Below are positions 36,321 through 45,789 of a DNA stretch of 64,000 nt, one piece after another. Source of the stretch: Caldicellulosiruptor changbaiensis (GTDB taxonomy: Bacteria; Bacillota; Thermoanaerobacteria; Caldicellulosiruptorales; Caldicellulosiruptoraceae). The stretch is taken from contig NZ_CP034791.1 of the NCBI RefSeq assembly GCF_003999255.1, forward strand, positions 2,830,501-2,894,500, read 5' to 3'. Both the position numbers and the translations under genes were made by a program. Every line of letters begins with the position of its first letter. The stretch's first letter is position 1. The notes beneath the pieces were generated by a model. It searched no databases. It had not been told where the DNA came from and saw nothing but the letters and a program-made list of their open reading frames with translations.

Positions 36321-37240
36321 GCACCGCCACCGCCAGAGGATCCTCCGCCAAATCCGCCAAAGCCTCCACCACTTCCAAAGCTGTCAGAATCATCAGAATC
36401 ATCAAAAAAGCTTCTGTTGTTTTTCCATAAATCATCGTAGCGATATACATAAACTTTTTTCTCCCACTTTCCATTTTTCCATGTCCATTCATACTTTTTA
36501 CCAGCATATGGTTGATTATATAAAATAACTATTACCATCAAAAAAATAATGAAGAAAAACAAACCAAATCCTACTATTAATCCAGCACCAATTCCTAATC
36601 CAAATGGTACATCTACAACATTTTCTGCATTACCATCAGAAGTAACCTCATTTTCATTAACATCTTCCGAAGCACCATACCCTGAAAGCCCATCTATCTT
36701 AAGCCCATATTCATTTGCAACCTCGCTCGCAACTGCCAAAAATGTATCCCTTATCCCTTTCGAATACTCGTTTCTCTCAAATGCAGGTATAGCATATTCA
36801 TCAAGTATCCTGCCTGCCTTGCCATCTGTTATCGCACCTTCCAATCCATACCCAACTTCTATTCTTATTCTTCCTTTTTTGCCTAAAAGCAAATTCTCCT
36901 TGTTGACAAGAATCAAAACTCCATTGTTAAGTTCCTTGTCGCCAATCTCCCAGCTTCTGAAAAGCTCATTTGCATACTCCTCTATTGTATAGCTGCCAAG
37001 AGTTTCTACTGTAACAACCACTATCTCTGCCTTTGATTTGTCCTCTATTTCCTTTGCCAAAGCCCTCATCTCTTCTTCATCAGAGCTGTCTATCAAATTA
37101 GCATAGTCAAAGACATAACTATTTTCTGCTGGCTTTTTAAGAATTTGAGCTTTTGCCAAAACACAAAAGCCAAACACAACGTTTACAACTGCTGCCACAA
37201 GAAAAACAGCAATTAATTTTATACCTCTTGCTTTTCTCAT
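36311..37240 (-). CDS. TPM-domain (YgcG-like) membrane-anchored protein, copy 1
   Basis: The 309-residue protein has a signal/anchor helix at 8-28 and a TPM domain (~35-170: YVFDYANLIDSSDEEEMRAL; AEIVVVTVETLGSYTIEEYA; RIRIEVGYGLEGAITDGKAG). A second membrane helix near 225-250 precedes a Gly-rich tail (FGSGGGFGGFGGGSSGGGG). TPM domains bind metal and have been linked to phosphatase activity or membrane-complex assembly. It pairs with LemA, a common association. It is a tandem duplicate of 38196-39062. Confidence 0.87.
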   Translation of the reverse strand: MRKARGIKLIAVFLVAAVVNVVFGFCVLAKAQILKKPAENSYVFDYANLIDSSDEEEMRALAKEIEDKSKAEIVVVTVETLGSYTIEEYANELFRSWEIGDKELNNGVLILVNKENLLLGKKGRIRIEVGYGLEGAITDGKAGRILDEYAIPAFERNEYSKGIRDTFLAVASEVANEYGLKIDGLSGYGASEDVNENEVTSDGNAENVVDVPFGLGIGAGLIVGFGLFFFIIFLMVIVILYNQPYAGKKYEWTWKNGKWEKKVYVYRYDDLWKNNRSFFDDSDDSDSFGSGGGFGGFGGGSSGGGGASR

Positions 37241-37490
37241 CTTCTATTTCCCCTCTTTTAATTCGAAAAATCTACAAAAGCACCTTTTGAGCCTTGCTTT
37301 TCGCATTTCAAAATACTCTTTTCTTTAAACCCCAACATCCTTAAAGCATTTTACCTATTTCCTTTTTAATGTCAAGATATATTGACTGAGGTAAAAGTAA
37401 AAGCTACAAAATTTCTGAAGAATAAATAGAGTTCTTTGTGTTATAATTTAATTGAAGGAAAGTAACAAAGGGAAGGAGAAGTCTAAAATT

Positions 37491-37967
37491 TTGAAAAAGT
37501 TGAGAGTGTACCTTGACACATCAGTTATCAGCCATTTAGACCAGCAAGATAATCCTGAGTATATGCAGATAACAAAAGAATTCTGGAAAGAAGTTAAAAA
37601 AGGAAAGTACGAAATTGTTGTTTCTGATATTGTTTTTGCTGAGTTAAGAAGATGTTCTGAACCTAAAAGAAGCATTTTATTAAGATTTTTAGCTGAAATT
37701 GAATATAATACCATTGAAATTTCAAAAGAAATTAGAGAACTTGCTAAAGAATATATAAAAAATGGCATTATTCCTTTAAAGTATATTGATGATGCAATTC
37801 ATATTGCAGCAGCCACTGTTTCTCAATGCGACGCATTGGTATCATGGAATTTTAAGCATATAGTTAAACTCAAGACAATTCAAGGAATAAATGGAGTCAA
37901 TAAATTAGTAGGTTATAAAGAAATTCAGCTGGTATCACCTCAAATGATGTTAGAAGAAAAGGAGTGA
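37491..37967 (+). CDS. PIN-domain protein, probable toxin of a toxin-antitoxin pair
   Basis: The PIN-fold RNase has RVYLDTSVISHLDQ (first Asp), DIVFAELRRC (Glu), YIDDAIHIAAATV (Asp), and CDALVSWNFKHIVK (Asp/Asn), all four acidic positions. VapC-like PIN toxins cleave tRNA or other RNA. TTG 37491 is the likely start, with AAGGAG ~12 bases upstream. An upstream TTG at 37452 lies beside a TATAAT at 37442-37447 that may be the promoter -10. The stop overlaps the next gene by 4 bases. Toxin-first order is unusual for VapBC. Confidence 0.78.
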   Translation: MKKLRVYLDTSVISHLDQQDNPEYMQITKEFWKEVKKGKYEIVVSDIVFAELRRCSEPKRSILLRFLAEIEYNTIEISKEIRELAKEYIKNGIIPLKYIDDAIHIAAATVSQCDALVSWNFKHIVKLKTIQGINGVNKLVGYKEIQLVSPQMMLEEKE

Positions 37968-37975
37968 TAAGAAAG

Positions 37976-38146
37976 ATGTTTGAAACAAGTGCAATGGCAG
38001 AGCTGCATAAAATAAGAGAGCAAATATACGAAGAAACTAAAAATATGTCAGACGAAGAGTTCATAGAATTTATCCGTAAAGAAGCTGAGAAAGTTAAAGA
38101 AGAAATGAGATTGTTAAAAGAAGAAACCAGAAAACAAGTAAACTGA
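37976..38146 (+). CDS. Small acidic/basic helical protein, probable antitoxin
   Basis: The ~56-residue protein (MFETSAMAELHKIREQIYEE...) is highly charged and helical, with EEFIEFIRKEAEKVKEEM. AAGGAG lies 11 bases before ATG 37976; a GTG at 37964 would make a GTGA overlap with the PIN gene. Similar small proteins accompany PIN toxins in Firmicutes and cyanobacteria. No DNA-binding domain is obvious. The role is inferred from size, overlap and the neighbouring PIN gene. Confidence 0.65.
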   Translation: MFETSAMAELHKIREQIYEETKNMSDEEFIEFIRKEAEKVKEEMRLLKEETRKQVN

Positions 38147-38195
38147 TAATTTGCGTTTTTAATCCTAAAAAGGTTTTATGCCGCAAGCAGGCTTT

Positions 38196-39062
38196 TTACC
38201 TGCTTGCACCGCCACCGCCAGAAGAGCCTCCGCCAAATCCGCCAAAGCCTCCGCCACCAGAAGATCCACCACCGCCACCAAATCCACCAAATCCACCAAA
38301 GTGGTGATGGTCTTTATCCCAAGGGTCTTGTCCCCACCAGTATGTTCTTCTTCGTCTTCTGTTTATAAGTGAAAAGATTATTATCAGAAATACAACAACA
38401 AAAATACCAAGCCCAGATATATCCTTATCTTCATCCCCTACATGGACCGTTGTAGAAGAGCTGTCATTTTGGGTAAAATCTTCAGAAGTACTATGCCCTG
38501 AAAGCCTATTTACTTTTAGCCCATATTCATTTGCAACCTCGCTCGCAACTGCTAAAAATGTATCCTTTATCCCCTTTGAATACTCTTTGTTCTCAAATGC
38601 AGGTATAGCATACTCATCAAGTATCCTTCCCGCCTTGCCATCCGGAATTGTACCTTCCAATCCATACCCAACTTCTATTCTTATTCTTCCTCTCTTGCCA
38701 GATAGCAAATTCTCCTTGTTTACCAAAATCAATACCCCATTGTTAATCTCTTTGTCGCCAATCCCCCAGCTGTTGAAAAGTTCATTTGCATACTCTTCTA
38801 TTGTGTAGCTGCCAAGAGTTTCTACTGTAACAACCACTATCTCTGCCTTTGATTTGTCCTCTATTTCCTTTGCCAAAGTCCTCATCTCTTCTTCATCAGA
38901 GCTATCAATCAAGTTCGCATAGTCAAAAATGTAGACATTTTCAACAGGTTTTTTGGGAATCTGCGTTTTAGCAAGAACAAAAGACGCAAATAAAAAACTT
39001 AAAACCGCAATTGCAACTGCCATTGCAAGTATCATAAAAAGCGAACCTGGCTTTGTCTTCAT
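38196..39062 (-). CDS. TPM-domain (YgcG-like) membrane-anchored protein, copy 2
   Basis: The 288-residue protein has an N-terminal helix (MILAMAVAIAVLSFLFASFV), a TPM domain nearly identical to copy 1 (YIFDYANLIDSSDEEEMRTL; VEVGYGLEG region), a second membrane helix, and a Gly/Ser-rich tail ending SGGGGASR. It follows lemA by 16 bases and is clearly its operon partner. The toxin pair at 37491-38146 sits between this and copy 1. Confidence 0.88.
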   Translation of the reverse strand: MKTKPGSLFMILAMAVAIAVLSFLFASFVLAKTQIPKKPVENVYIFDYANLIDSSDEEEMRTLAKEIEDKSKAEIVVVTVETLGSYTIEEYANELFNSWGIGDKEINNGVLILVNKENLLSGKRGRIRIEVGYGLEGTIPDGKAGRILDEYAIPAFENKEYSKGIKDTFLAVASEVANEYGLKVNRLSGHSTSEDFTQNDSSSTTVHVGDEDKDISGLGIFVVVFLIIIFSLINRRRRRTYWWGQDPWDKDHHHFGGFGGFGGGGGSSGGGGFGGFGGGSSGGGGASR

Positions 39063-39078
39063 CTTTTATCTTCTCCTT

Positions 39079-39648
39079 TTATTTCGAAAAGTCAACCGAA
39101 GGCACGCTCTTTGCTTGGCTTGATGCCTCAAAATACCTCTTTTCTTCAAACCCAAACATCCTTGCAATAAATACGTTTGGAAATACCTTTATTTTCATGT
39201 TGTACTGTTTTACTGCCTCATTGTAATCCTTTCTTGCCACGGCAATTCTGTTTTCTGTACCAGATAGCTCATCCATAAGCTGCACAAATGTCCTGTCGGC
39301 CTTGAGATTTGGGTAGTTTTCAACTATCACTAAAAGCCTTGAAATTGCCGACGAAAGCTCATCGTTTGCTTTTGCTTTATCTTCTACTGTTGAGGAATTT
39401 AATAGCTTTGACCTTGCCTGAGCAAGAGTTTCAAAAATCTCTTTTTCGTGCTTTGCATAGCCTTTGACTGTATTGACTAAGTTAGGAATTAAGTCTGCTC
39501 TTCTTTGCAGCTGATTTTCAACCTGGCTCCATTTGCTATTAACGTTTTCTCTCATGCGCACAAGGCTATTATATGTCGAAAAGGTGTATACAACAAGCAC
39601 TGCAACCAAAAGCAAAGCAATTAAAAAGATCTTTATGCCCTTTTTCAA
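39079..39648 (-). CDS. lemA: LemA family membrane protein
   Basis: One N-terminal membrane helix (IKIFLIALLLVAVLVVYTF) precedes a four-helix-bundle domain with NSLVRMRENVNSKWSQVENQ, LQRRADLIPNLVNTVKGYA, and NDYEAVKQYN-like AVARKDYNEAVKQYN. All are LemA signatures. TTG 39648 is preferred (AAGGAG 10 bases upstream), giving 189 residues, the family norm. LemA and TPM proteins are frequent operon partners of unknown function. Confidence 0.92.
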   Translation of the reverse strand: MKKGIKIFLIALLLVAVLVVYTFSTYNSLVRMRENVNSKWSQVENQLQRRADLIPNLVNTVKGYAKHEKEIFETLAQARSKLLNSSTVEDKAKANDELSSAISRLLVIVENYPNLKADRTFVQLMDELSGTENRIAVARKDYNEAVKQYNMKIKVFPNVFIARMFGFEEKRYFEASSQAKSVPSVDFSK

Positions 39649-39762
39649 CTTTTCACTTCTCCTTTCTATATTATATTTTCTGGCTACAAGGATATATATA
39701 CCCACTATTTTAGTGTACTAAATCTTATGCTAAAAATTAACTATGTACTTTTTACTCTTTGG

Positions 39763-39791
39763 TTGAATGTATTTGAAAAATTGCTTATAAT
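39763..39791 (+). promoter_or_regulatory. Promoter of the WG-repeat gene
   Basis: TTGAAT (39763-39768), 17 bases, TATAAT (39786-39791), ~105 bases before the chosen start. Confidence 0.6.
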
Positions 39792-39895
39792 ATCCTTAGA
39801 GTTATTTTTTGTTTCAATAGTTTTGATTTAGGTAGATTTGAATGTCAAGCGAAAAAAACTTGGCAAGAAAAATTGTGGAATGGGAGGAGATTTTA

Positions 39896-41404
39896 GTGAG
39901 AAGAATTAAAAGATTTGTTTGCTTCCTGCTGGCAGTTGTTTGGCTCATTGGCACTTTGACCTCGGCATACTCTCAGCAAGCCTCTTCTCAAAAGATTGTG
40001 TATATAAAGCCGCAGTTTGAAAATGTTATGTTCTGGGAAAATGGCTGGATTTCTTATCTTCAGGGTGGAAAATGGGGAATTATGAACTCTTTTGGTCAAG
40101 TCCTTTTAAAGCCTCAGTTTGACAAAATTGAACCTGTAGTTTATGACGGTCGTGCAATAATGGGAATTGAGGATAAGCTCTACAAAGATATATTTGTTGT
40201 CTGGCAAAATGGCAGAGCAGGGTTTGTGGATTCAAATCTTAAAATTCTCGCAAAACCAGAGTTAGACTCTTTTGAAGTTTTAAACCCTTGGCTAAGTTTA
40301 TATGTTTGCAAAAAAGATGGCAAATACGGTTTTTTAAATCTGGATAAAAAAGTTTATATCACCCCTCAGTTTGACAAAATGTACTTTGTTGTTGTGCTCT
40401 CTTACAACCCAAATGGAAAATACTCTAATCCCCATATAAAGTGTACCTTGCCAAATGAAAACAACAAAGAGTTTTGTCTTTATGCTCTTGATTTGAAAGA
40501 TGGAACTTGGCCAGACTCTTATTTAGAATACATTCTTGTTTCAAAAGATGGAAAGTGTGGCGCTGTTGATACAAACGGAAATGTATTTGTAGATCTAAGC
40601 TTTAGCTCTTTTGAAGAGGTTTTAGCAGACAGTAAGTTTGCAGAAGCTCTGCAGGCTATGCTAAATAAATCTGTCTCAGCACCATCTTCAAACAACCAGG
40701 AGGCAAAAATACCAGTGTCAGAATACATTTCTTATGAAAAACTTGGCAACAATTATAAGCTCATACTCACCAAAGGTTATAAACTGACAAAAAGCAAAGG
40801 AACTTATGAAAATGTAAAATATCTGGGCGTGAACAATTTCATTGCCGTTTGCAAAGACAAAAAGTGGGGAGTTGTTGATATAAACGAAAGATTTGTTGTA
40901 AAGCCTCAGCTTGATGATATAAAAGAGTTCAGCGAAGGATTTTTAGCTTTTAAACAAAATGGCAAGTGGGGATTTATGGATAAAAATTTTAAAGTAGTTA
41001 TAAAACCCCAGTTTGACAAAGTCGAAAACTTTTCTGAAGGATATGCAGCGGTAAATAGGTCAGGCTTGTGGGGATATATAAATTCTTCTGGAAAGCTTGT
41101 CATAAAACCTCAATTTAGTCTTGCAGGTACATTTTTTGCTAAGTTAGCTACTGCTTCTACAAAGGATTATGTAGGGCTTATAGATACAAAAGGCAGTTTT
41201 GTTTTGAAATTTTCAGCCAAAAACTCTAATTATTCGTTTGTTGATAGCGAAAGCTACAAGTTTAGGTTTATGCCCAGTTACGCAAGAAATTCAACAGATT
41301 TTATGATATACATGTCACTATTGAAGTTCCCTAAATTCGGCTATGTTGTGATTGACAAAAAATCAAACAAGGTGGGCCTTGTTTTGAGAGGTCAAGGAAA
41401 ATAA
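39896..41404 (+). CDS. Secreted WG-repeat protein
   Basis: GTG 39896 has GGGAGGAG 6-7 bases upstream and opens a signal peptide (RRIKRFVCFLLAVVWLIG, cleavage near AYSQQ). The mature protein is built from WG repeats: GGKWGIMNSFGQVLLKPQFD, GKYGFLNLDKKVYITPQFD, KWGVVDINERFVVKPQLDD, KWGFMDKNFKVVIKPQFD and LWGYINSSGKLVIKPQF. At least six are visible. WG repeats form beta-structures and are typical of cell-surface proteins of unclear ligand. An in-frame ATG at 39842 would place 18 polar residues before the signal and lacks a good SD. Confidence 0.85.
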   Translation: MRRIKRFVCFLLAVVWLIGTLTSAYSQQASSQKIVYIKPQFENVMFWENGWISYLQGGKWGIMNSFGQVLLKPQFDKIEPVVYDGRAIMGIEDKLYKDIFVVWQNGRAGFVDSNLKILAKPELDSFEVLNPWLSLYVCKKDGKYGFLNLDKKVYITPQFDKMYFVVVLSYNPNGKYSNPHIKCTLPNENNKEFCLYALDLKDGTWPDSYLEYILVSKDGKCGAVDTNGNVFVDLSFSSFEEVLADSKFAEALQAMLNKSVSAPSSNNQEAKIPVSEYISYEKLGNNYKLILTKGYKLTKSKGTYENVKYLGVNNFIAVCKDKKWGVVDINERFVVKPQLDDIKEFSEGFLAFKQNGKWGFMDKNFKVVIKPQFDKVENFSEGYAAVNRSGLWGYINSSGKLVIKPQFSLAGTFFAKLATASTKDYVGLIDTKGSFVLKFSAKNSNYSFVDSESYKFRFMPSYARNSTDFMIYMSLLKFPKFGYVVIDKKSNKVGLVLRGQGK

Positions 41405-41421
41405 ACTTGCTTTTTGTTTTA

Positions 41422-41450
41422 TTGACCAATTCAAGGAAAAGTAATATAAT
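41422..41450 (+). promoter_or_regulatory. Promoter of the herA-nurA operon
   Basis: TTGACC (41422-41427), exactly 17 bases, TATAAT (41445-41450). Near-consensus, so the defence pair has its own strong promoter. Confidence 0.7.
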
Positions 41451-41503
41451 TTTTATAAACAATTTGGGTATTTTGAAATTTAATTAAAAAGGGGGCTTTC
41501 GGT

Positions 41504-43549
41504 TTGGAAAATAGTCTTTCAAATATCATTCAACAGATGAGTGAAAAATCAATAATTGTTCAAGAGATTGAAAGTATTGTTCAAAATGCTCGCTTTGTGG
41601 GTTTTGCAGTTGATGTAACTTACTCTACTTTAACAGTACTTACCAATGATGCATGGAAAGAACGTGCAAATGGAATACCTCATAATAGTTTTCTCTTTGC
41701 AGCGTCTCCTAATTGGTTAAAACCAATTTTTGATAACTTTTCTTACCATCAACTAAAAGTAAATGTAAACTCTAATGAAGAACCAGAAATAATTCTCCTG
41801 CGTGTTACAGAAGAATATGAACTTCCCAGTAAAGATATATGGTTAGCAACAAAAATTGATAAGTTTAAGAGTTTAGAAACTAAAGAATTATATGACGGGG
41901 TTATTTTTGATGAATTGTCACGAAATGAAATACAGTATGCTGGTCTCAAATGTCGCGTTCTTGGTACGTTTTATTTTGATGAATATGGAAATCTTACTTT
42001 CGGATCAGATCTCGAAAATTATTATGGGGCCAAAATTCTCTATGTGTATAAACCTTCTACTGAAGGCTTAGAAAACATAGTAAACTTTGAAACTCGAAAA
42101 AAGATGCAAGAATTATCTGCCGAAAATAGCATTAACTTGAGTGAACTTGTTCCTTTTGGTTATGTCCGTTATACGTCAACACAACGGTTACAAAAGAAAG
42201 AAGGAAAATCAGCCCAAGTTTATATAAATCCAAATGATTTTTTAGCTCGCAGAACGGCACTTTTTGGTATGACGCGAACAGGAAAATCTAATACAGTTAA
42301 AATCTTAATTAAATCAATTAAAGAAGCGGCCCAAAAACACGGTAAGAAGGTAGCTCAAGTTATATTTGATGTAAATGGTGAGTATATATACATTAACCCT
42401 CAAGATAAAGGAGCTATTTCTACTGATATTGATGATTGTTTTATTCTTACTTTTAATCCCAATATAAATACAAACAATAATTCAATAAGGAGTTTACAGT
42501 TTGACTTATTTAAAGACTTAGGAGTAACTCATGAATTAGTTGTGTCACTACTAAGGAGTCAAGGCCTAAGTGCATCTACCGACTTAGAAGCATTTTTAGG
42601 TATTGACATGTATGCTTATTGTAACGTCGATTCTAATGATTATGCCGGAGTAAATAGGGCTAATAGAATTAAAGCTCTTTATAAATATATATTGGCTAAA
42701 GTACTGGGAATCAATGTTACAATTCCCAACCCATTTGGTGATTTCATTTTAAACCAACTTGAAGGAATAGAAGAGAGTCTTCGTAAAAAAACAACATTTA
42801 CAATTGAAGAATTCGAGATGATCTTAAATGAAATTCACGAACGAAGAGATACAGTAGTAACATCATCACGGAATAAATTGTACCGAGAAGATTTCGAAAC
42901 ATTACTTAATTTTGCAGTAAAGAAAAACTCCCAAGGAAGACCAATAGCAGGTTATGGACACTTGCGAAGGATACACTTAGAAAGATTCCACTTAGCTGGT
43001 GCTGATACCTATTTTGATGAAATTCTAAAAAAGATAAAAAACGGAGAAACTATACTAATTGATATGGTATATGGCAGTGAAGAGGTAAGAAAACTTCTAA
43101 GTACAAAAATAGCTACTCTTATATTCTCTGAAAATCAAAAATTGTTTACCGAAGCTAAAGAACCACCATATGTAATTCTATATATTGAAGAAGCTCATAA
43201 CCTTATAGGGAAAGATATGGAGCCTACTGAAATCTGGCCTCGAATAGCTAAAGAAGGTGCAAAATACAACATAGGTTTGGTTTATTCAACGCAAGAACCA
43301 TCAACCATTAGTAGAAATATTTTGGCCAATACTGAAAATTGGTTTGTTACACATTTAAACAATGAAGATGAAATAAAGACAGTGATACGTTATTATGATT
43401 TTGCAGATTTTAAGGAATCTATTATGGTAGCGAAAGATAAAGGATTTGCAAGAGTAAAAACTTTTTCATCTAATTTTGTTTGTCCAGTACAAATCAATCT
43501 TTATCAACCATCTGTTACCCAAAGTGGAAGGGAGGGAGCAGGAGGTTAA
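41504..43549 (+). CDS. herA: HerA-like hexameric DNA translocase
   Basis: The 681-residue protein has an N-terminal HAS-barrel-like region (~1-200). A RecA-like DUF87/HerA ATPase follows: Walker A GMTRTGKSNT (~255), VIFDVNGEY, Walker B YVILYIEEAHNL (~557), and GLVYSTQEPSTISRNILANT with the sensor Gln. A C-terminal VCPVQINLYQPS brace ends the protein. HerA rings pump DNA toward a partner nuclease; in archaea the partner is NurA (end resection), and bacterial HerA systems act against phage. TTG 41504 has AGGGGG 8 bases upstream. nurA follows directly. Confidence 0.92.
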   Translation: MENSLSNIIQQMSEKSIIVQEIESIVQNARFVGFAVDVTYSTLTVLTNDAWKERANGIPHNSFLFAASPNWLKPIFDNFSYHQLKVNVNSNEEPEIILLRVTEEYELPSKDIWLATKIDKFKSLETKELYDGVIFDELSRNEIQYAGLKCRVLGTFYFDEYGNLTFGSDLENYYGAKILYVYKPSTEGLENIVNFETRKKMQELSAENSINLSELVPFGYVRYTSTQRLQKKEGKSAQVYINPNDFLARRTALFGMTRTGKSNTVKILIKSIKEAAQKHGKKVAQVIFDVNGEYIYINPQDKGAISTDIDDCFILTFNPNINTNNNSIRSLQFDLFKDLGVTHELVVSLLRSQGLSASTDLEAFLGIDMYAYCNVDSNDYAGVNRANRIKALYKYILAKVLGINVTIPNPFGDFILNQLEGIEESLRKKTTFTIEEFEMILNEIHERRDTVVTSSRNKLYREDFETLLNFAVKKNSQGRPIAGYGHLRRIHLERFHLAGADTYFDEILKKIKNGETILIDMVYGSEEVRKLLSTKIATLIFSENQKLFTEAKEPPYVILYIEEAHNLIGKDMEPTEIWPRIAKEGAKYNIGLVYSTQEPSTISRNILANTENWFVTHLNNEDEIKTVIRYYDFADFKESIMVAKDKGFARVKTFSSNFVCPVQINLYQPSVTQSGREGAGG

Positions 43550-43550
43550 T

Positions 43551-44930
43551 ATTGAACTCCTGCGAGCAATTATGCCATATATAAATGAATTTTCAAACAA
43601 AATTTCCCATGAACGTATTATTAAAAATCCAAAAGTAATAGAAAAACTTAAGGAATTCAAAATATCATATGAAATTCCTGCACTTCAGACAAACGATATA
43701 ATTAAGTTGTTTCAACAAATAGAAACAAAGGAAGCATCACAAAAAATCAAATTTGTTTTTACAGTAGACAGTTCCTATGTAGAGGTTCCCTTAAATAACA
43801 ACATTCCTTCTGCTACAGTGGGTATCGTTAACTTTAGCGTTTCTATTGTTGATCTTGAAAAGAAATATTCTCTTAGTAAAAGTGAATTTATTGATCCTCA
43901 AAAATTTAATGATATGTTTAATTCTTCTTTACTTACTTTCGTAACTCCGGGTCATAACGTTATATTGAAAGAAGACCTTAGTACAATTCAATCCATAAGA
44001 TTGTCTATTTTTGAGTTTTTCTCTCAAAAACCTTTTAATAACTTATCGTTACTTGATACACTAAAAGATATCTTAAAATCAAAAGATGATAAAATTTCTT
44101 TTTTGTGTCCAAATCCTGACTGCCATACAAATATTGATTGGGATTTGAAAAATTCAAATGACTATATTGACAATTGTCCGAGGTGCGGTGAAAGAATATA
44201 TCTTTCTGATTGGCTTCGTCTTCATGAAGCAGTAGATGAGGAACTAGGAACTGGGTCTATTCTTTCTAGATTTTCACAAGCAAGTGAACATCTGATTGTT
44301 TTAAATCTTTTACAAACAATAATGAATAATCAGTTCTTAAATAATCTACTAGAAAATATTGCTTTTATAATAGATGGTCCTCTTGCAATTTATGGTCAGC
44401 CTGCTAAACTTCATGCATATATACTTCGATATTTACATCAGCTTAGAGACAAAGGATTTATATATTTCGGTGTAATCAAAAGTGGAAGACTAAAAGACCA
44501 TTTTACTATTTTAGAAGAAAGACTGAAACAACAGGGTATTAATATTCCTTATAATTCTTTTATGCTTGTAAATGATGAGTATCGCTTTAAATATATTCAA
44601 AGGCGCCCAAAACAAAATAAATATTTTGGAATAGAAGTTCTTTATGGACAAGATTTTCTTTTTTACTCGGACAAGGGTAAAAAATATGTTATTTCACTTC
44701 CATATCCAGTACCAGAAAAAACAGACTTAGCTTTTAAAGAATATATCTTTAACCATAAAGCTTATGTTACATTACCAATTGTATTAGATTTACTCAATAG
44801 AATTAGTATTGACCTTTACGAAGATGCGGTTTTACCAATTGCTTTAGCACATAAATTTGCCTCTATAAGCCTTAATCCTGGTATTAAAATCTTAGAAATA
44901 TTTACCAAAAATTATATCCAACAACAATGA
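43551..44930 (+). CDS. nurA: NurA-domain nuclease with a zinc-ribbon insert
   Basis: This nuclease partner of HerA has FTVDSSYVEV (first metal-binding Asp, ~73), a four-Cys zinc ribbon (CPNPDC...CPRCGE, ~187-217), and SDWLRLHEAVDEEL (Glu). It continues with AFIIDGPLAIYGQP (second Asp, the NurA DGPL motif, ~272) and LRDKGFIYFGVIKSGRLKD. The GGAGG at 43541 overlaps the herA stop. The codon at the right spacing is ATT (43551), with the first in-frame ATG at 43572. Either way the NurA start is coupled to herA. It ends 1 base from the convergent methylase gene. Confidence 0.85.
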   Translation: MELLRAIMPYINEFSNKISHERIIKNPKVIEKLKEFKISYEIPALQTNDIIKLFQQIETKEASQKIKFVFTVDSSYVEVPLNNNIPSATVGIVNFSVSIVDLEKKYSLSKSEFIDPQKFNDMFNSSLLTFVTPGHNVILKEDLSTIQSIRLSIFEFFSQKPFNNLSLLDTLKDILKSKDDKISFLCPNPDCHTNIDWDLKNSNDYIDNCPRCGERIYLSDWLRLHEAVDEELGTGSILSRFSQASEHLIVLNLLQTIMNNQFLNNLLENIAFIIDGPLAIYGQPAKLHAYILRYLHQLRDKGFIYFGVIKSGRLKDHFTILEERLKQQGINIPYNSFMLVNDEYRFKYIQRRPKQNKYFGIEVLYGQDFLFYSDKGKKYVISLPYPVPEKTDLAFKEYIFNHKAYVTLPIVLDLLNRISIDLYEDAVLPIALAHKFASISLNPGIKILEIFTKNYIQQQ

Positions 44931-44931
44931 T

Positions 44932-45789
44932 TTAAAAAATAATATTTTCCGTCCCTTCAATTCTAGAAGGGACTATTATTTTGTTGTAAAACATTATTTC
45001 TTTTTTCCTCTTAATAGTTCCCGCAGTATAAATTACATCGATGAGTAAATAAGGTATTCTTTCAGAATAAAACTCCATAACCTCAGTTGCCAAATCATAC
45101 GTCATTAACCAAGGAATATTTACCATATTGGATAAAATAAATTGGGCTAAATAAGCATGATCTTCTTTTTTGTAAAAATTAGTATAAAGTTCGCTACCTT
45201 TCTGATAATATGGTGGATCTAAAAAAACAAAAATTTTTTCTTTCCTATTTATAATTTTATTCAAAAAATCAACAGCATCTAAATTATATATTTCTATTTT
45301 ATCCCTCATTGCAGATATGTTCTTAATAATCTTAATAATTCGTTCTTTGTTAAAACGGCAATCAATTTTGTATTTTCCGGTTTGAAGATATCCACCTATC
45401 GGTCCAGCGTTTAGTATACCTGAGCGATTTGTTCTATTTAAAAAAAGCGTAGAAAAACCTAATTCTAGCACATCAGTTGGTTCTTTAAATTTCCTTTTTA
45501 TTTCTTTATAAGTTTCAATCGTTATCGGCGTATTTTCTATCATTTTACATAATTCTTCTGGATAATTCAAAATACTAAACCACAAAGCATATATGGACGG
45601 ATCAATATCATTTAAGATTATCATATCTACTTTCTTATTGAATAACAATGCTAATGCTAAACCGGCACCGCCCGCATACGCTTCAACATAACTATAGTTA
45701 TTTAATGAATTAAAATCAATTATTTCAGCAACAAAGCGATATAAAAAACTTTTCCCACCTGGATATCGTAAAGGAGAATAAGATCTCAT
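44932..45789 (-). CDS. D12-class DNA adenine N6-methyltransferase (Dam-like)
   Basis: The 285-residue protein has MRSYSPLRYPGGKSFLYRF (FxGxG-like motif I; PYPGGK family start), YVEAYAGGAGLALALL, LNDIDPSIYALW, and FVFLDPPYYQKGSELY (catalytic DPPY). The alpha-class order (motif I before DPPY) with D12 features suggests an adenine methylase, possibly GATC-related, but target is not readable. It converges on nurA with a 1-base gap. It may protect host DNA from the neighbouring nucleases or be a separate solitary methylase. GGAGG lies 5 bases before the ATG. Confidence 0.9.
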   Translation of the reverse strand: MRSYSPLRYPGGKSFLYRFVAEIIDFNSLNNYSYVEAYAGGAGLALALLFNKKVDMIILNDIDPSIYALWFSILNYPEELCKMIENTPITIETYKEIKRKFKEPTDVLELGFSTLFLNRTNRSGILNAGPIGGYLQTGKYKIDCRFNKERIIKIIKNISAMRDKIEIYNLDAVDFLNKIINRKEKIFVFLDPPYYQKGSELYTNFYKKEDHAYLAQFILSNMVNIPWLMTYDLATEVMEFYSERIPYLLIDVIYTAGTIKRKKEIMFYNKIIVPSRIEGTENIIF

